Assembly: GCA_004552615.1 (NCBI GenBank)
Contig: SFNZ01000008.1
Location: forward strand, 1 to 35,626
Origin: Bacteroidales bacterium
GTDB taxonomy: Bacteria > Bacteroidota > Bacteroidia > Bacteroidales > UBA932
Reading direction: 5' to 3'
Length of the DNA: 35,626 nt
Of this stretch, positions 1 through 7,074 are shown piece after piece (the stretch's first letter is position 1; each line of letters begins with the position of its first letter). The notes under the pieces were generated by a model. It did not search any database, was not told the origin of the DNA, and saw nothing but the letters and a program-made list of their open reading frames with translations. The position numbers and the translations under genes were made by a program.

Positions 1-127
1 TTTCATCGGACAGAGTATCGGGGAGCTGGGAAATGCAGCGACCAATGTGGCCTTTCCGCTGAATACCAGCTGTACGGCCATTGCGCTTTTGATGGGAATC
101 GGTTCGGCAGCGGCTATTACGAGGTGA
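1..127 (+). pseudogene. MATE efflux transporter fragment
   Basis: Read from base 2, this stretch gives about 41 residues ending at a TGA at 125-127. They include FIGQSIGELGNAATNVAFPL followed by a hydrophobic ALLMGIGSAAA segment. That pattern matches the first membrane hairpin of MATE (MatE, Na+/H+-drug antiporter) proteins, where a (Y/F)FIG...LGNAATN..FPL segment precedes a helix ending in GIG(S/G). In intact members the sequence continues through a further 10 or so helices; here it stops at once. Either the gene is broken by a deletion or frameshift near 105-125, or the sequence is joined there. The 5' part lies outside the window. The family call is from memory of the motif and is moderately sure; the truncation is seen directly. 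Confidence 0.5.
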
Positions 128-210
128 GAAAGTCCGGCGGGCTGAAGGCTGTCATCACTTACGATGACGGAAGTACTGATGTTGTCTATAAAATGATTAC
201 TGTAAGATGA
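1..210 (+). CDS. open frame ending in ATGA overlap with lipoprotein gene (partial, doubtful)
   Basis: Frame 1 is open from the window edge to a TGA at 208-210, whose bases overlap the ATG (207-209) of the next gene, as in a translationally coupled pair. Its last 30 residues (YYEVRKSGGLKAVITYDDGS and onward) look like a normal soluble or exported protein tail. The first 33 or so residues are unusually rich in Cys and Tyr and are probably not real coding, because the alternative frame there reads as a MATE transporter. The likeliest reading is that a MATE fragment and the end of another gene are fused near 105-125. I do not recognise a family for the tail. Confidence 0.25.
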   Translation, partial: FHRTEYRGAGKCSDQCGLSAEYQLYGHCAFDGNRFGSGYYEVRKSGGLKAVITYDDGSTDVVYKMITVR

Positions 211-632
211 AAATGAGCGGCAGAATAAGGACAATCATTGTGACGGCGATTATCTGTTCAGCAGTGTGCGGATGTGAGAAGCATTACGAGACAGACCCGG
301 TATTCATTGCAAGCAATGACGTGGTCCTCAAGGTGAGAAATACTGACAAACTTGTTTATGTTCCGGAGTACTATCAGCTGGGATTCCGCAAGGACATGAA
401 GCAATTCAGGGTACAGAACGACAATATGTCGGAATATTTCATTTTCACTTGTTCTTCACTTCCGGAAAAAGAAGGGCAGTCGATGAAATGCGCCATCAGA
501 TATGAGTCTGTATCAGAGTCTTTCGTACGAAGCGACCTATCATTCAGAGTGGAACGCACAGACAATGACGGGAGATTCTGGCTTTGGTGCAAGGACAAGG
601 GAATCGGCGTCATGGTAAAAATCTTAAATTAG
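207..632 (+). CDS. small hypothetical lipoprotein
   Basis: A 141-residue protein with a basic N-terminus (MKMSGRIR), a short hydrophobic stretch (residues 9-20) and a lipobox-like VCGC at 20-23. This suggests a lipoprotein exported by Sec, cleaved by signal peptidase II and anchored through Cys23. The mature part is about 118 residues, mixed polar and aromatic with no repeats; it could be a small beta-rich domain, but I recognise no family. The ATG overlaps the stop of the preceding frame. An alternative start two codons later (213) is possible. Cys rather than Ala/Ser at the -2 position of the lipobox is slightly unusual. No function is proposed. Confidence 0.65.
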   Translation: MKMSGRIRTIIVTAIICSAVCGCEKHYETDPVFIASNDVVLKVRNTDKLVYVPEYYQLGFRKDMKQFRVQNDNMSEYFIFTCSSLPEKEGQSMKCAIRYESVSESFVRSDLSFRVERTDNDGRFWLWCKDKGIGVMVKILN

Positions 633-648
633 AATTTTTCAAAATTAA

Positions 649-680
649 TTTGGAAATTGCACTTCAATTGATTATCTTTA
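649..680 (+). promoter_or_regulatory. Bacteroidota-type promoter for the PTPS-fold gene
   Basis: TTTG at 649-652, a 20-bp spacer, then TATCTTTA at 673-680, one base off the TAnnTTTG consensus. The AT-rich leader continues to an AAAAAAGGAG ribosome-binding region just before the ATG at 711. Confidence 0.6.
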
Positions 681-710
681 CCGGAACAAAACTTAAAAAA
701 GGAGATAAAT

Positions 711-1277
711 ATGAGAAGTATCACAACTTTCGACCTGCAGTACGCCCACAGATTCTACGGATTCCAGGGCGAGGCCCAGTACCTGCATGGGCATACAGGA
801 ACTGTAACCCTCGAAGTCGAGGACACAGTCAACGCCGGCATCAACATGGTATATCCATGCAACGAAATTCAGAAAGTGGCATGGGATGTCCTGAAGAATT
901 TCGACCACGCCCTTATCCTCAGGGAAGACGACCCGCTGCTTCCTGCTATTCTTGACGTATATGAAAAACAGGGCATCAAGAACGGACATCCTCAGAACAA
1001 GATGAAGGGAGAGGCTTTCCGTACATCTCTTGCATCGGCATATCCTGAATCCCGTCTCGTAGTGACCAAGGAGACCATGACCGTAGAGGGCATGATCAAG
1101 ATCATCTACGAGCTTCTGAAGGACAAGCTGAACATCGCGAAGATCACATTCACGAGCGGCGTGAACGCTGCCAGCGCAGAATTCGACATCAACGGCACCA
1201 TCGACCGCTGCCCTCTCTGCGGCATCGCCCTCGACGAGAACGGAGTCTGCCCTAAGTGCGGATACCGCAAGAAATAA
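711..1277 (+). CDS. 6-pyruvoyl-tetrahydropterin synthase / QueD-fold protein with C-terminal zinc ribbon
   Basis: This 188-residue protein has the T-fold signature of the PTPS/QueD family: AHR with His13, then LHGH with His26 and His28 as the expected zinc ligands, FDH (Asp65-His66) and VTKET (Glu121), where the family places its pterin-binding glutamate. Canonical QueD has a catalytic Cys four residues before the HGH pair; here that position is Ala22, so ordinary 6-carboxytetrahydropterin synthase chemistry is doubtful. After about residue 160 a zinc ribbon is added (CPLC at 167-170, CPKC at 180-183), which the short QueD enzymes lack. No queC, queE or queF genes are nearby. It has its own promoter and sits alone, convergent with the peptidase gene. 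The fold is fairly sure, the substrate unknown. Confidence 0.75.
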   Translation: MRSITTFDLQYAHRFYGFQGEAQYLHGHTGTVTLEVEDTVNAGINMVYPCNEIQKVAWDVLKNFDHALILREDDPLLPAILDVYEKQGIKNGHPQNKMKGEAFRTSLASAYPESRLVVTKETMTVEGMIKIIYELLKDKLNIAKITFTSGVNAASAEFDINGTIDRCPLCGIALDENGVCPKCGYRKK

Positions 1278-1290
1278 TCCGCGGGATAAT

Positions 1291-1454
1291 ACGGAGTAAT
1301 TTGACGGCGCGCGAGGTCCTCTATGCCATGGGCCTTGCGCGCTTCGCGCTCCATCCCGCCTCTCACTTCGTTCGAGGCACCCGTTCACAAGGTCACGGGC
1401 GACCATGGCCCATGGCATAGAGGACCTCGCGCTTCTGACGAATTATTCTGTAGA
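1291..1454. repeat. large imperfect palindrome with 26-bp perfect arms
   Basis: Bases 1309-1334 and 1407-1432 are perfect reverse complements over 26 bp (arms containing GAGGTCCTCTATGCC). Similarity continues imperfectly outward to about 1291 and 1454. The 72-bp centre has smaller hairpins: GCGC-GCTTC-GCGC, a CCTC/GAGG stem, and a CCCGT/ACGGG stem at 1379-1398. It is GC-rich compared with its flanks, has no open frame that resembles a protein, and lies between convergent genes. It could be a REP/BIME- or MITE-like intergenic repeat, or an outsized bidirectional terminator. Copy number cannot be judged from one window. Confidence 0.85.
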
Positions 1455-1477
1455 AGGTTGGAGAGCTTAAATCGAAA

Positions 1478-1514
1478 TACCCGGAGATAGTGCTATATGC
1501 AAAACCTCCGGGTA
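1478..1514 (-). terminator. hairpin terminator of the M49-like peptidase gene
   Basis: A 9-bp perfect stem (TACCCGGAG at 1478-1486 with CTCCGGGTA at 1506-1514) sits 21 bp past the minus-strand stop at 1536. On the minus strand it is followed by TTTCGATTT, a weak T tract. On the plus strand ACTTTATTG follows, so it may work in both directions. Confidence 0.6.
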
Positions 1515-1535
1515 CTTTATTGTCAATTTACATCT

Positions 1536-3140
1536 TTACCAGACGAACTCGAAACGGATGTCAACTGGGACACCGCTGCGGTTCACATTGGAAATGTCAG
1601 CCGAAAGAGCCTCCGGAACCACTGCGTGGTTGGTGTCGTACTCCTTGGCGAACATATAATTGCCGGTTGCCTGGGTAGTCAGGATGAGATTTGCCCATGC
1701 CGAGATGACCTCAGGAACCTTGTCGAAATTGATATGATAGCGTCCGTCCTTGTTCCTCTCGAATGCTCCGTTCTCCTTCAGGAAATTGTAGCACATCATG
1801 TTTGCACGTCCGTGAGCCTCACCTGCACCGAAACGTACTGAACGCACGAGACTGGTGATATAAGTCGTTATCGCGGACTCCTTCGAGATTACAGGAATCT
1901 CACCTTTGTCAATAAGGTTGCAGACCATGTACAGACCGAGAATGTCAGCCTTGGCCTCCTCCCATATTGAGGACTCGTTACCGAGAGCCTTGTCCACAGG
2001 GCCAAGACCGTTGACAGTCTCCTTCACTCCGAGACCGTGGGCGACCTCATGGAAAGTCACGTTCCAGAAGAATGCGTCAGCGCTGAGATACCTCTGCTGC
2101 TCAGGCTCAATAAGGATTGAACCGATAGGATAGACAATCTTGTCGAACTTGGCCTTGATGACATTGCGCAGCTGGAGCCTCCTCGTACCCTTCTCGGCAT
2201 GTACTTTCGGGTCATTCGGAAGATTGATGGCAATGGTCTTTCCGCCGGCATTCGCGTCTCCGGAATAATATATCGCGTCATAAACGAACATGTCGGACTC
2301 TGTACCCGGAACGAAAGTCTTGTACTCAGGAGCGCAAGGCAGGGATTTCTGCAGGTCAGGAAGCATGGAGATATACTTCCTCAGCTCCTCGGTACGTTTG
2401 AGGTCCTTCAGGAGAATGAAGCATTCGTATGCTGTCTTGAGCCCGTGGATTCCGTCCTCATAGTCCTCGATAGGGCCGATTACGATATCCATCTTGCTGT
2501 CCTTCATGTCCATCCATGCGAGGTCAGACTCATAGTAGTCATCTGTCCTGAGAGCCTCGGCACGTTTCAGGAGGAAATTCCTGACACTCTCCTTGATCGT
2601 CATTGTGGCAGCCCCTTCGAGATAACGTGTTATCTTTTCTATGCTCTCCTTATATGCGTCATGATACCATACGACCTTCAGATTGCCGGACTCATCCCTG
2701 CGGATGAGGGTGTAAGGACTGTTCTTGGCAGGATCGTCGAGGGCATCGAACTCCTCCGCGGTCATATCCTCCGGATAGAACCTCGCACCGGCAGGTCTCG
2801 GGCCATAACCTTCGATAAAAGGCTCGTTGCTGTCCATCCTGTCCCAAGGGCCGTAATTGATGAGGGCATATTCCTTGGCTGGGCCGTCAGGCAGGGCGAG
2901 AATCAGATTCTTGTCCCCGAAAACCTGCTGCCAATAGATATTGTCCACCTCGTCTGCAGCGAGACGGAAGAGGTTCAGGACCTCCTTGCCATTGTCCGTA
3001 AGACCCTCCATATAAGGAGAACCTATCTGGAAAGTAGCATAGGAATTCACTTTGTTCTGGAGCGCAGATACTGGAGCATGCCTGTCAGCGCAACCGCAAA
3101 GTAATGAAGCACAAGCTGTTATGTATAATAATCTCTTCAT
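1536..3140 (-). CDS. M49 (dipeptidyl-peptidase III-like) zinc peptidase, lipoprotein
   Basis: 534 residues from the ATG at 3138-3140, chosen because it gives a lipoprotein signal: MKRLLYITACASLLCGC, with Cys17 as the lipidation site. The frame stays open for 77 codons further upstream but with no signal and in low-complexity sequence. The zinc site is HEVAH at 364-368, followed by the EEAKAD motif at 394-399, which supplies the third ligand in M49 metallopeptidases. Classical DPP III has HExxxH (HELLGH); this has HExxH, as in some bacterial relatives often mislabelled dihydrofolate reductase. It probably acts on the outer membrane or in the periplasm, removing dipeptides from oligopeptides. 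It lies 106 bp downstream of tpiA on the same strand, with no clear -7 element between, so read-through is possible. Confidence 0.75.
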   Translation of the reverse strand: MKRLLYITACASLLCGCADRHAPVSALQNKVNSYATFQIGSPYMEGLTDNGKEVLNLFRLAADEVDNIYWQQVFGDKNLILALPDGPAKEYALINYGPWDRMDSNEPFIEGYGPRPAGARFYPEDMTAEEFDALDDPAKNSPYTLIRRDESGNLKVVWYHDAYKESIEKITRYLEGAATMTIKESVRNFLLKRAEALRTDDYYESDLAWMDMKDSKMDIVIGPIEDYEDGIHGLKTAYECFILLKDLKRTEELRKYISMLPDLQKSLPCAPEYKTFVPGTESDMFVYDAIYYSGDANAGGKTIAINLPNDPKVHAEKGTRRLQLRNVIKAKFDKIVYPIGSILIEPEQQRYLSADAFFWNVTFHEVAHGLGVKETVNGLGPVDKALGNESSIWEEAKADILGLYMVCNLIDKGEIPVISKESAITTYITSLVRSVRFGAGEAHGRANMMCYNFLKENGAFERNKDGRYHINFDKVPEVISAWANLILTTQATGNYMFAKEYDTNHAVVPEALSADISNVNRSGVPVDIRFEFVW

Positions 3141-3219
3141 CTTGGAATATTTGATTAAAAAATCCGCCCGGGGGCAGAACCCAACGTCCTGTCTCCCGGC
3201 CGGATCAATGTTTCCATTA

Positions 3220-3234
3220 CCGGCGGAAAGCCGG
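3220..3234 (-). terminator. weak hairpin downstream of tpiA
   Basis: CCGGC/GCCGG with a 5-base loop lies 12 bp past the tpiA stop. It has no T tract on the minus strand, so it is at most a weak or Rho-assisted terminator. Confidence 0.25.
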
Positions 3235-3246
3235 AGTCGGCCATTA

Positions 3247-4002
3247 TTAGAATGACAATGCGATCTGGATGAAATCGTCAGCCTTGAGCGCAGCGCCTCC
3301 GATAAGACCTCCGTCAATGTCAGGACAAGCGAAAAGCTCTTTTGCATTGGATGGCTTGCAGCTTCCGCCATAGAGGATAGTGGTGTCGTCTGCTACCTGT
3401 GCGCCGAACTTGCCGGCGAGCACCTTGCGGATGCAAGCGTGGATTTCCTGGGCCTGCTCAGCAGTTGCGGTCTTGCCTGTTCCGATTGCCCATACCGGCT
3501 CGTATGCAACGACGATTTTTGCCATCTCCTCTGCAGTGAGGCCGAAGAGAACGTTCTCAATCTGTGCGGTAACCACCTCGAAGTGCTTGCCTGCCTCTCT
3601 CTGGTCGAGATTCTCGCCTACGCAATAAATGACGTCAAGACCGTTTGCAAGAGCAAGCTTCACCTTCTCCACGAGGATGGCATCGGTCTCACCGTAATAC
3701 TGCCTTCTCTCAGAATGTCCGAGGATGGTGTATTCGCAGCCGGCTGAAGCGAGCATTGCGGCAGACACCTCTCCGGTGTAAGCGCCTTTCTCCTTGTCAG
3801 CGCAGTTCTCTGCTGAGAGCTGAACCCTTGTGCCCTTCACAACGCCTGCTACAGGAACGAGGTGGGTGAACGGAGTGGCAATCACGAGGCCTACTCCTTC
3901 AGGAACCTGAGCTGATTTTTCTACGACGGCTTCTGCAAGAGCCACGCCCTCCGGAACAGTGGTGTTCATTTTCCAGTTTCCGGCAACAATTTTCTTTCTC
4001 AT
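3247..4002 (-). CDS. tpiA: triosephosphate isomerase
   Basis: A complete 251-residue TIM barrel that interconverts dihydroxyacetone phosphate and glyceraldehyde 3-phosphate in cytosolic glycolysis and gluconeogenesis. Catalytic residues are in place: Lys11 in GNWKMN, His96 in ILGHSERR and Glu168 in AYEPVWAIGTGKTA, which also contains the flexible loop 6. The phosphate-binding YGGS and GLIGGAAL segments are near the C-terminus. Length is normal for bacteria. It is divergent from tyrS and upstream of the M49-like peptidase gene on the same strand. Confidence 0.97.
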   Translation of the reverse strand: MRKKIVAGNWKMNTTVPEGVALAEAVVEKSAQVPEGVGLVIATPFTHLVPVAGVVKGTRVQLSAENCADKEKGAYTGEVSAAMLASAGCEYTILGHSERRQYYGETDAILVEKVKLALANGLDVIYCVGENLDQREAGKHFEVVTAQIENVLFGLTAEEMAKIVVAYEPVWAIGTGKTATAEQAQEIHACIRKVLAGKFGAQVADDTTILYGGSCKPSNAKELFACPDIDGGLIGGAALKADDFIQIALSF

Positions 4003-4045
4003 AATGTTATCTGTATTAAAATTTATTCTTGATTCTTACAATCTG

Positions 4046-4077
4046 CAAATTTAATGGTTTTCCGCAAAAATAACAAT
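4046..4077 (-). promoter_or_regulatory. tpiA promoter
   Basis: On the minus strand, TAAATTTG (4053-4046) is a perfect -7 element and ATTG (4077-4074) lies 20 bp upstream as a near-consensus -33 element. The ATG is 43 bp downstream. Confidence 0.6.
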
Positions 4078-4092
4078 ATCGAAAAAATTATC

Positions 4093-4100
4093 TATATTTG
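4093..4100 (+). promoter_or_regulatory. tyrS promoter -7 element
   Basis: TATATTTG matches TAnnTTTG exactly. No good TTTG is seen 19-21 bp upstream. The leader to the tyrS ATG is about 75 bases and ends in AAAAGGAAATAG. Confidence 0.5.
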
Positions 4101-4179
4101 TAAATTGCAATGACGAAGAGCATGTCCGGACATAGCCGGAATTAAAGAATTTCTATAAACGAAATAAAAGGAAATAGAT

Positions 4180-5475
4180 ATGACAAAGAATTTTGTAGAG
4201 GAACTCAGATGGAGAGGCATGATCCAGGACATCATGCCTGGAACTGAGGAAAAACTGATGGAAGGTCCTACGGCAGCTTATGTAGGCATTGACCCGACAG
4301 CCGACTCCCTCCATATCGGACACATGGTCAGCATAATGATTCTCAAGCATTTCCAGGAATGCGGGCACAAGCCTATAGCCCTCGTCGGAGGAGCCACGGG
4401 CATGATCGGCGACCCTTCCGGAAAATCCCAGGAGAGGAACCTTCTCGACGAGAACACTCTCAACCACAACATCGAGTGCATCAAGAAACAGCTCTCAAAG
4501 TTCCTGGATTTCGACTCTGACGCCCCGAACAAGGCCGAGCTCGTGAACAATTACGACTGGATGAAGGATTACGGATTCCTGAATTTCATCCGCGACGTGG
4601 GCAAGCACATCACAGTGAACTATATGATGGCCAAGGATTCAGTGAAGATGCGTCTCTCGAACGAAGCGAGGGAGGGAATGTCATTCACCGAATTCAGCTA
4701 CCAGCTCCTCCAGGGATATGATTTCCTCTGGCTGTACGAGCACATGAACTGCCGTCTCGAGATGGGCGGAAGCGACCAGTGGGGCAATATCACCACAGGT
4801 ACTGAACTCATCCGCAGGATGCTCGGCAAGACGGATGCATACGCACTTACCTGCCCTCTCATCCGCAAGGCTGACGGCAAGAAGTTCGGCAAGACCGAGA
4901 AAGGCAACATTTGGCTCGACCCGGAGAGGACTTCCCCATACGAGTTCTACCAGTTCTGGCTCAATGTTTCAGACGAGGACGCTGAAAGATACATCAAGAT
5001 TTTCACCCTGCTCGGCAGGGAGGAGATTGAGTCCGCAATCGCGGAACACCGCCAGGACCCGGGACAGAGAAGGCTCCAGAAACTGCTTGCAAGGGAAGTC
5101 ACCATTCTGGTGCACGGAGAGCAGGAATATGAAAACGCACTGGCAGCATCCAGGATGCTGTTCGGCAATTCCACTTCGGAAGAGCTCCGCAAACTGGACG
5201 AAAGGACATTCCTCGCAGTATTCTCAGGAGTGCCTACATTCGACATACGGAAAGAGGATCTGCCAAGCGGCATCATCGACCTGCTCGCAGTGAAGACATC
5301 CGTATTCCCGTCCAAGGGCGAATGCCGCAAGATGATCCAGGGAGGAGGCGTCAGCATCAACAAGGACAAGATTTCGTCAGTGGATTTCGAGGCCGGGGAG
5401 AAGGACATCGTGGACGGCAAATACATCCTCGTCCAGAAAGGCAAGAAGAACTACTTCATCATCAACGTATTGTAA
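4180..5475 (+). CDS. tyrS: tyrosyl-tRNA synthetase
   Basis: A complete 431-residue class I aminoacyl-tRNA synthetase that charges tRNA-Tyr. The HIGH motif is at residues 45-48 (LHIGHM) and the KMSKS-type loop is KFGKT at 235-239. The tyrosine pocket signature GSDQWGNI is around 197-204. The last 65 residues or so form an S4-like RNA-binding domain (VFPSKGECRKMIQGGGVSIN). It is followed 20 bp later by rbfA with a strong AGGAGG ribosome-binding site, so the two form a translation-related operon. Confidence 0.97.
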   Translation: MTKNFVEELRWRGMIQDIMPGTEEKLMEGPTAAYVGIDPTADSLHIGHMVSIMILKHFQECGHKPIALVGGATGMIGDPSGKSQERNLLDENTLNHNIECIKKQLSKFLDFDSDAPNKAELVNNYDWMKDYGFLNFIRDVGKHITVNYMMAKDSVKMRLSNEAREGMSFTEFSYQLLQGYDFLWLYEHMNCRLEMGGSDQWGNITTGTELIRRMLGKTDAYALTCPLIRKADGKKFGKTEKGNIWLDPERTSPYEFYQFWLNVSDEDAERYIKIFTLLGREEIESAIAEHRQDPGQRRLQKLLAREVTILVHGEQEYENALAASRMLFGNSTSEELRKLDERTFLAVFSGVPTFDIRKEDLPSGIIDLLAVKTSVFPSKGECRKMIQGGGVSINKDKISSVDFEAGEKDIVDGKYILVQKGKKNYFIINVL

Positions 5476-5495
5476 ATTCCTGACAGGAGGATATC

Positions 5496-5843
5496 ATGGA
5501 GAACGGAGCAAGCACGAGACAGCTCAAGGTGGCCAGGGAGCTTCAGAAGGACATAGCGGAAATCATCCGGAGCAAAGGCATGGCCGCATTCGGAGGCGCA
5601 ATGGTGTCCGTCACGGAGGTCAGGATAAGCCCTGACCTGTCTGTGGCCAAGGTATATGTCAGCGTATTCCCTTCCGCGAAATCAGAGGAGGTGATGCAGC
5701 TCGTCAACGAGAACGCCAGGACAATCAGGGGCGAGCTGGGACGCATAGTTGCCAAACAGTTCAGGATTGTCCCGGAACTGGCATTCTTCCTCGACAGCTC
5801 GCTCGACTATGCGGAACACATCGATGAACTCTTAAAGAAATAA
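5496..5843 (+). CDS. rbfA: ribosome-binding factor A
   Basis: A 115-residue KH-like protein that binds the 30S subunit during late 16S rRNA maturation. Recognisable segments are RQLKVARELQKDIAEII at the N-terminus, the central VTEVRISPDLSVAKVYVSV and the C-terminal LDSSLDYAEHIDELL. Length is typical. The start is preceded by a near-perfect Shine-Dalgarno AGGAGG, stronger than most in this window. It lies 5 bp before the permease gene. Confidence 0.93.
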   Translation: MENGASTRQLKVARELQKDIAEIIRSKGMAAFGGAMVSVTEVRISPDLSVAKVYVSVFPSAKSEEVMQLVNENARTIRGELGRIVAKQFRIVPELAFFLDSSLDYAEHIDELLKK

Positions 5844-5848
5844 CAGGT

Positions 5849-7063
5849 ATGAACCTGCCGTTGAGGTTTGCAGTCAGGTATCTGTTCGCCAGGAAGTCGC
5901 ACAATGTTATCAACATCATTTCAGCGATAAGCTCGGCGGGGATTGCCGTCGGGACTGCAGCCCTCATCATCATAATGTCAGTCTACAACGGCTTCGACGG
6001 GCTCGTGAGGGATTCCCTCGGCAATGTCGAGCCGGACATTCTCATAACTCCGGCCGAAGGAAAGGTCTTCGTCCCGGACTCCCCCGCATTTGACTGGGCA
6101 TACGGGCAGGACGAGGTGATGAATATGTGCAGCGTCCTGGAAGAGAACGTGTTCCTGAACTATGACGGCCGGAGCGGCATCGTAAAGGCCAAGGGAGTCG
6201 ACAAGGTATACGAGGAGGAATCACCTCTCAGGGAACATCTTAAGGAAGGTCATTTCAACCTTCACAAGGGGGAGGTTCCGTTGGCCGTAATAGGGGCGGT
6301 AACCGCAGCCTCCATGGACATCAGCCCGAGGTTCGTAGCCCCGATAGAGATGTATTTCCCGGCAAGGGACAGGAATATCTCATTGGCCAATCCTGCAGCT
6401 TCCCTGGAAATGGTGAAGGTATTTCCTGCAGGAGTGTTCACGGTGAATGCAGACGTGGACGCCTCCCTTATGATAGTCCCCATCGAGACCATGCGGGAAC
6501 TTCTCGAATACAATGACGAGGTATCCTCAATCGAAATTCGCATAAGGCCTGAGGCCGGGGAGAAAGGGCTCAGGAAAATAATCTCCGGCTTGCAGGAGCG
6601 GCTCGGCGCGGACTACGAGGTCAGGGACAGGTTCATGCAGAACGAAGCCCTCTACAAGATGATGAAATACGAGAAAGCGGCCATCTTCCTGATTCTCATC
6701 TTCATCATTATCCTGATAGGATTCAGCGTATTCGGAAGTCTGTCCATGCTCATCATCGAGAAGGAGGATGACATCCGGACATTGCGCGGAATGGGTGCCA
6801 TGGACGGACTCATCAACAGAATCTTCATCACTGAAGGATGGCTGATATCCCTGCTCGGCATGGCTGCAGGACTGGCAACAGGACTCGGTTTCGCATTCCT
6901 CCAGCAGCAGTTCGGATTCATAAGGATGCCGGGAGGATTCACTGCGGCAGCATATCCGATAATCGTGGAAATGTCCGATGTCCTCGCCACCGCAGGATGC
7001 GTCACCATCATAGGTCTGGTGATGGCATATATCCCCGTAAAGACCAATATCCCGGCAGAATAA
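5849..7063 (+). CDS. LolC/LolE-like FtsX-family ABC permease
   Basis: A 404-residue membrane protein with the LolC/MacB plan. There is an N-terminal helix (VINIISAISSAGIAVGTAAL), a large periplasmic domain of about 220 residues, and three C-terminal helices (AIFLILIFIIILIGFSVFGS, GWLISLLGMAAGLATGLGFA, VLATAGCVTIIGLVMAYI). The SLSMLIIEKEDDIRTLRGMG stretch after the second helix is the coupling region of the FtsX fold. Such permeases release lipoproteins from the inner membrane or move other envelope substrates, with a LolD-type ATPase that is not in this window. The rbfA-permease order is common in Bacteroidota. The lipoprotein role is inferred from family. Confidence 0.85.
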   Translation: MNLPLRFAVRYLFARKSHNVINIISAISSAGIAVGTAALIIIMSVYNGFDGLVRDSLGNVEPDILITPAEGKVFVPDSPAFDWAYGQDEVMNMCSVLEENVFLNYDGRSGIVKAKGVDKVYEEESPLREHLKEGHFNLHKGEVPLAVIGAVTAASMDISPRFVAPIEMYFPARDRNISLANPAASLEMVKVFPAGVFTVNADVDASLMIVPIETMRELLEYNDEVSSIEIRIRPEAGEKGLRKIISGLQERLGADYEVRDRFMQNEALYKMMKYEKAAIFLILIFIIILIGFSVFGSLSMLIIEKEDDIRTLRGMGAMDGLINRIFITEGWLISLLGMAAGLATGLGFAFLQQQFGFIRMPGGFTAAAYPIIVEMSDVLATAGCVTIIGLVMAYIPVKTNIPAE

Positions 7064-7074
7064 TTCTCTAAAAA

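Noticed and set aside
1335..1406. Centre of the palindrome as a tRNA-like cloverleaf
   Set aside because: Several hairpins suggest it, but there is no T-loop, anticodon arm or acceptor pattern of a tRNA.
693..1418. 241-codon open frame on the minus strand
   Set aside because: It lies opposite the PTPS-fold gene and runs through the palindrome; it has no recognisable motif, while the plus strand has clear family residues and a promoter.
2199..3104. 301-codon plus-strand frame
   Set aside because: It is antisense to the M49-like peptidase gene, with no start signals or family match.
3141..3371. N-terminal extension of the M49-like protein to 611 residues
   Set aside because: The internal ATG at 3140 gives a clean lipoprotein signal; the extension is low-quality sequence running into tpiA.
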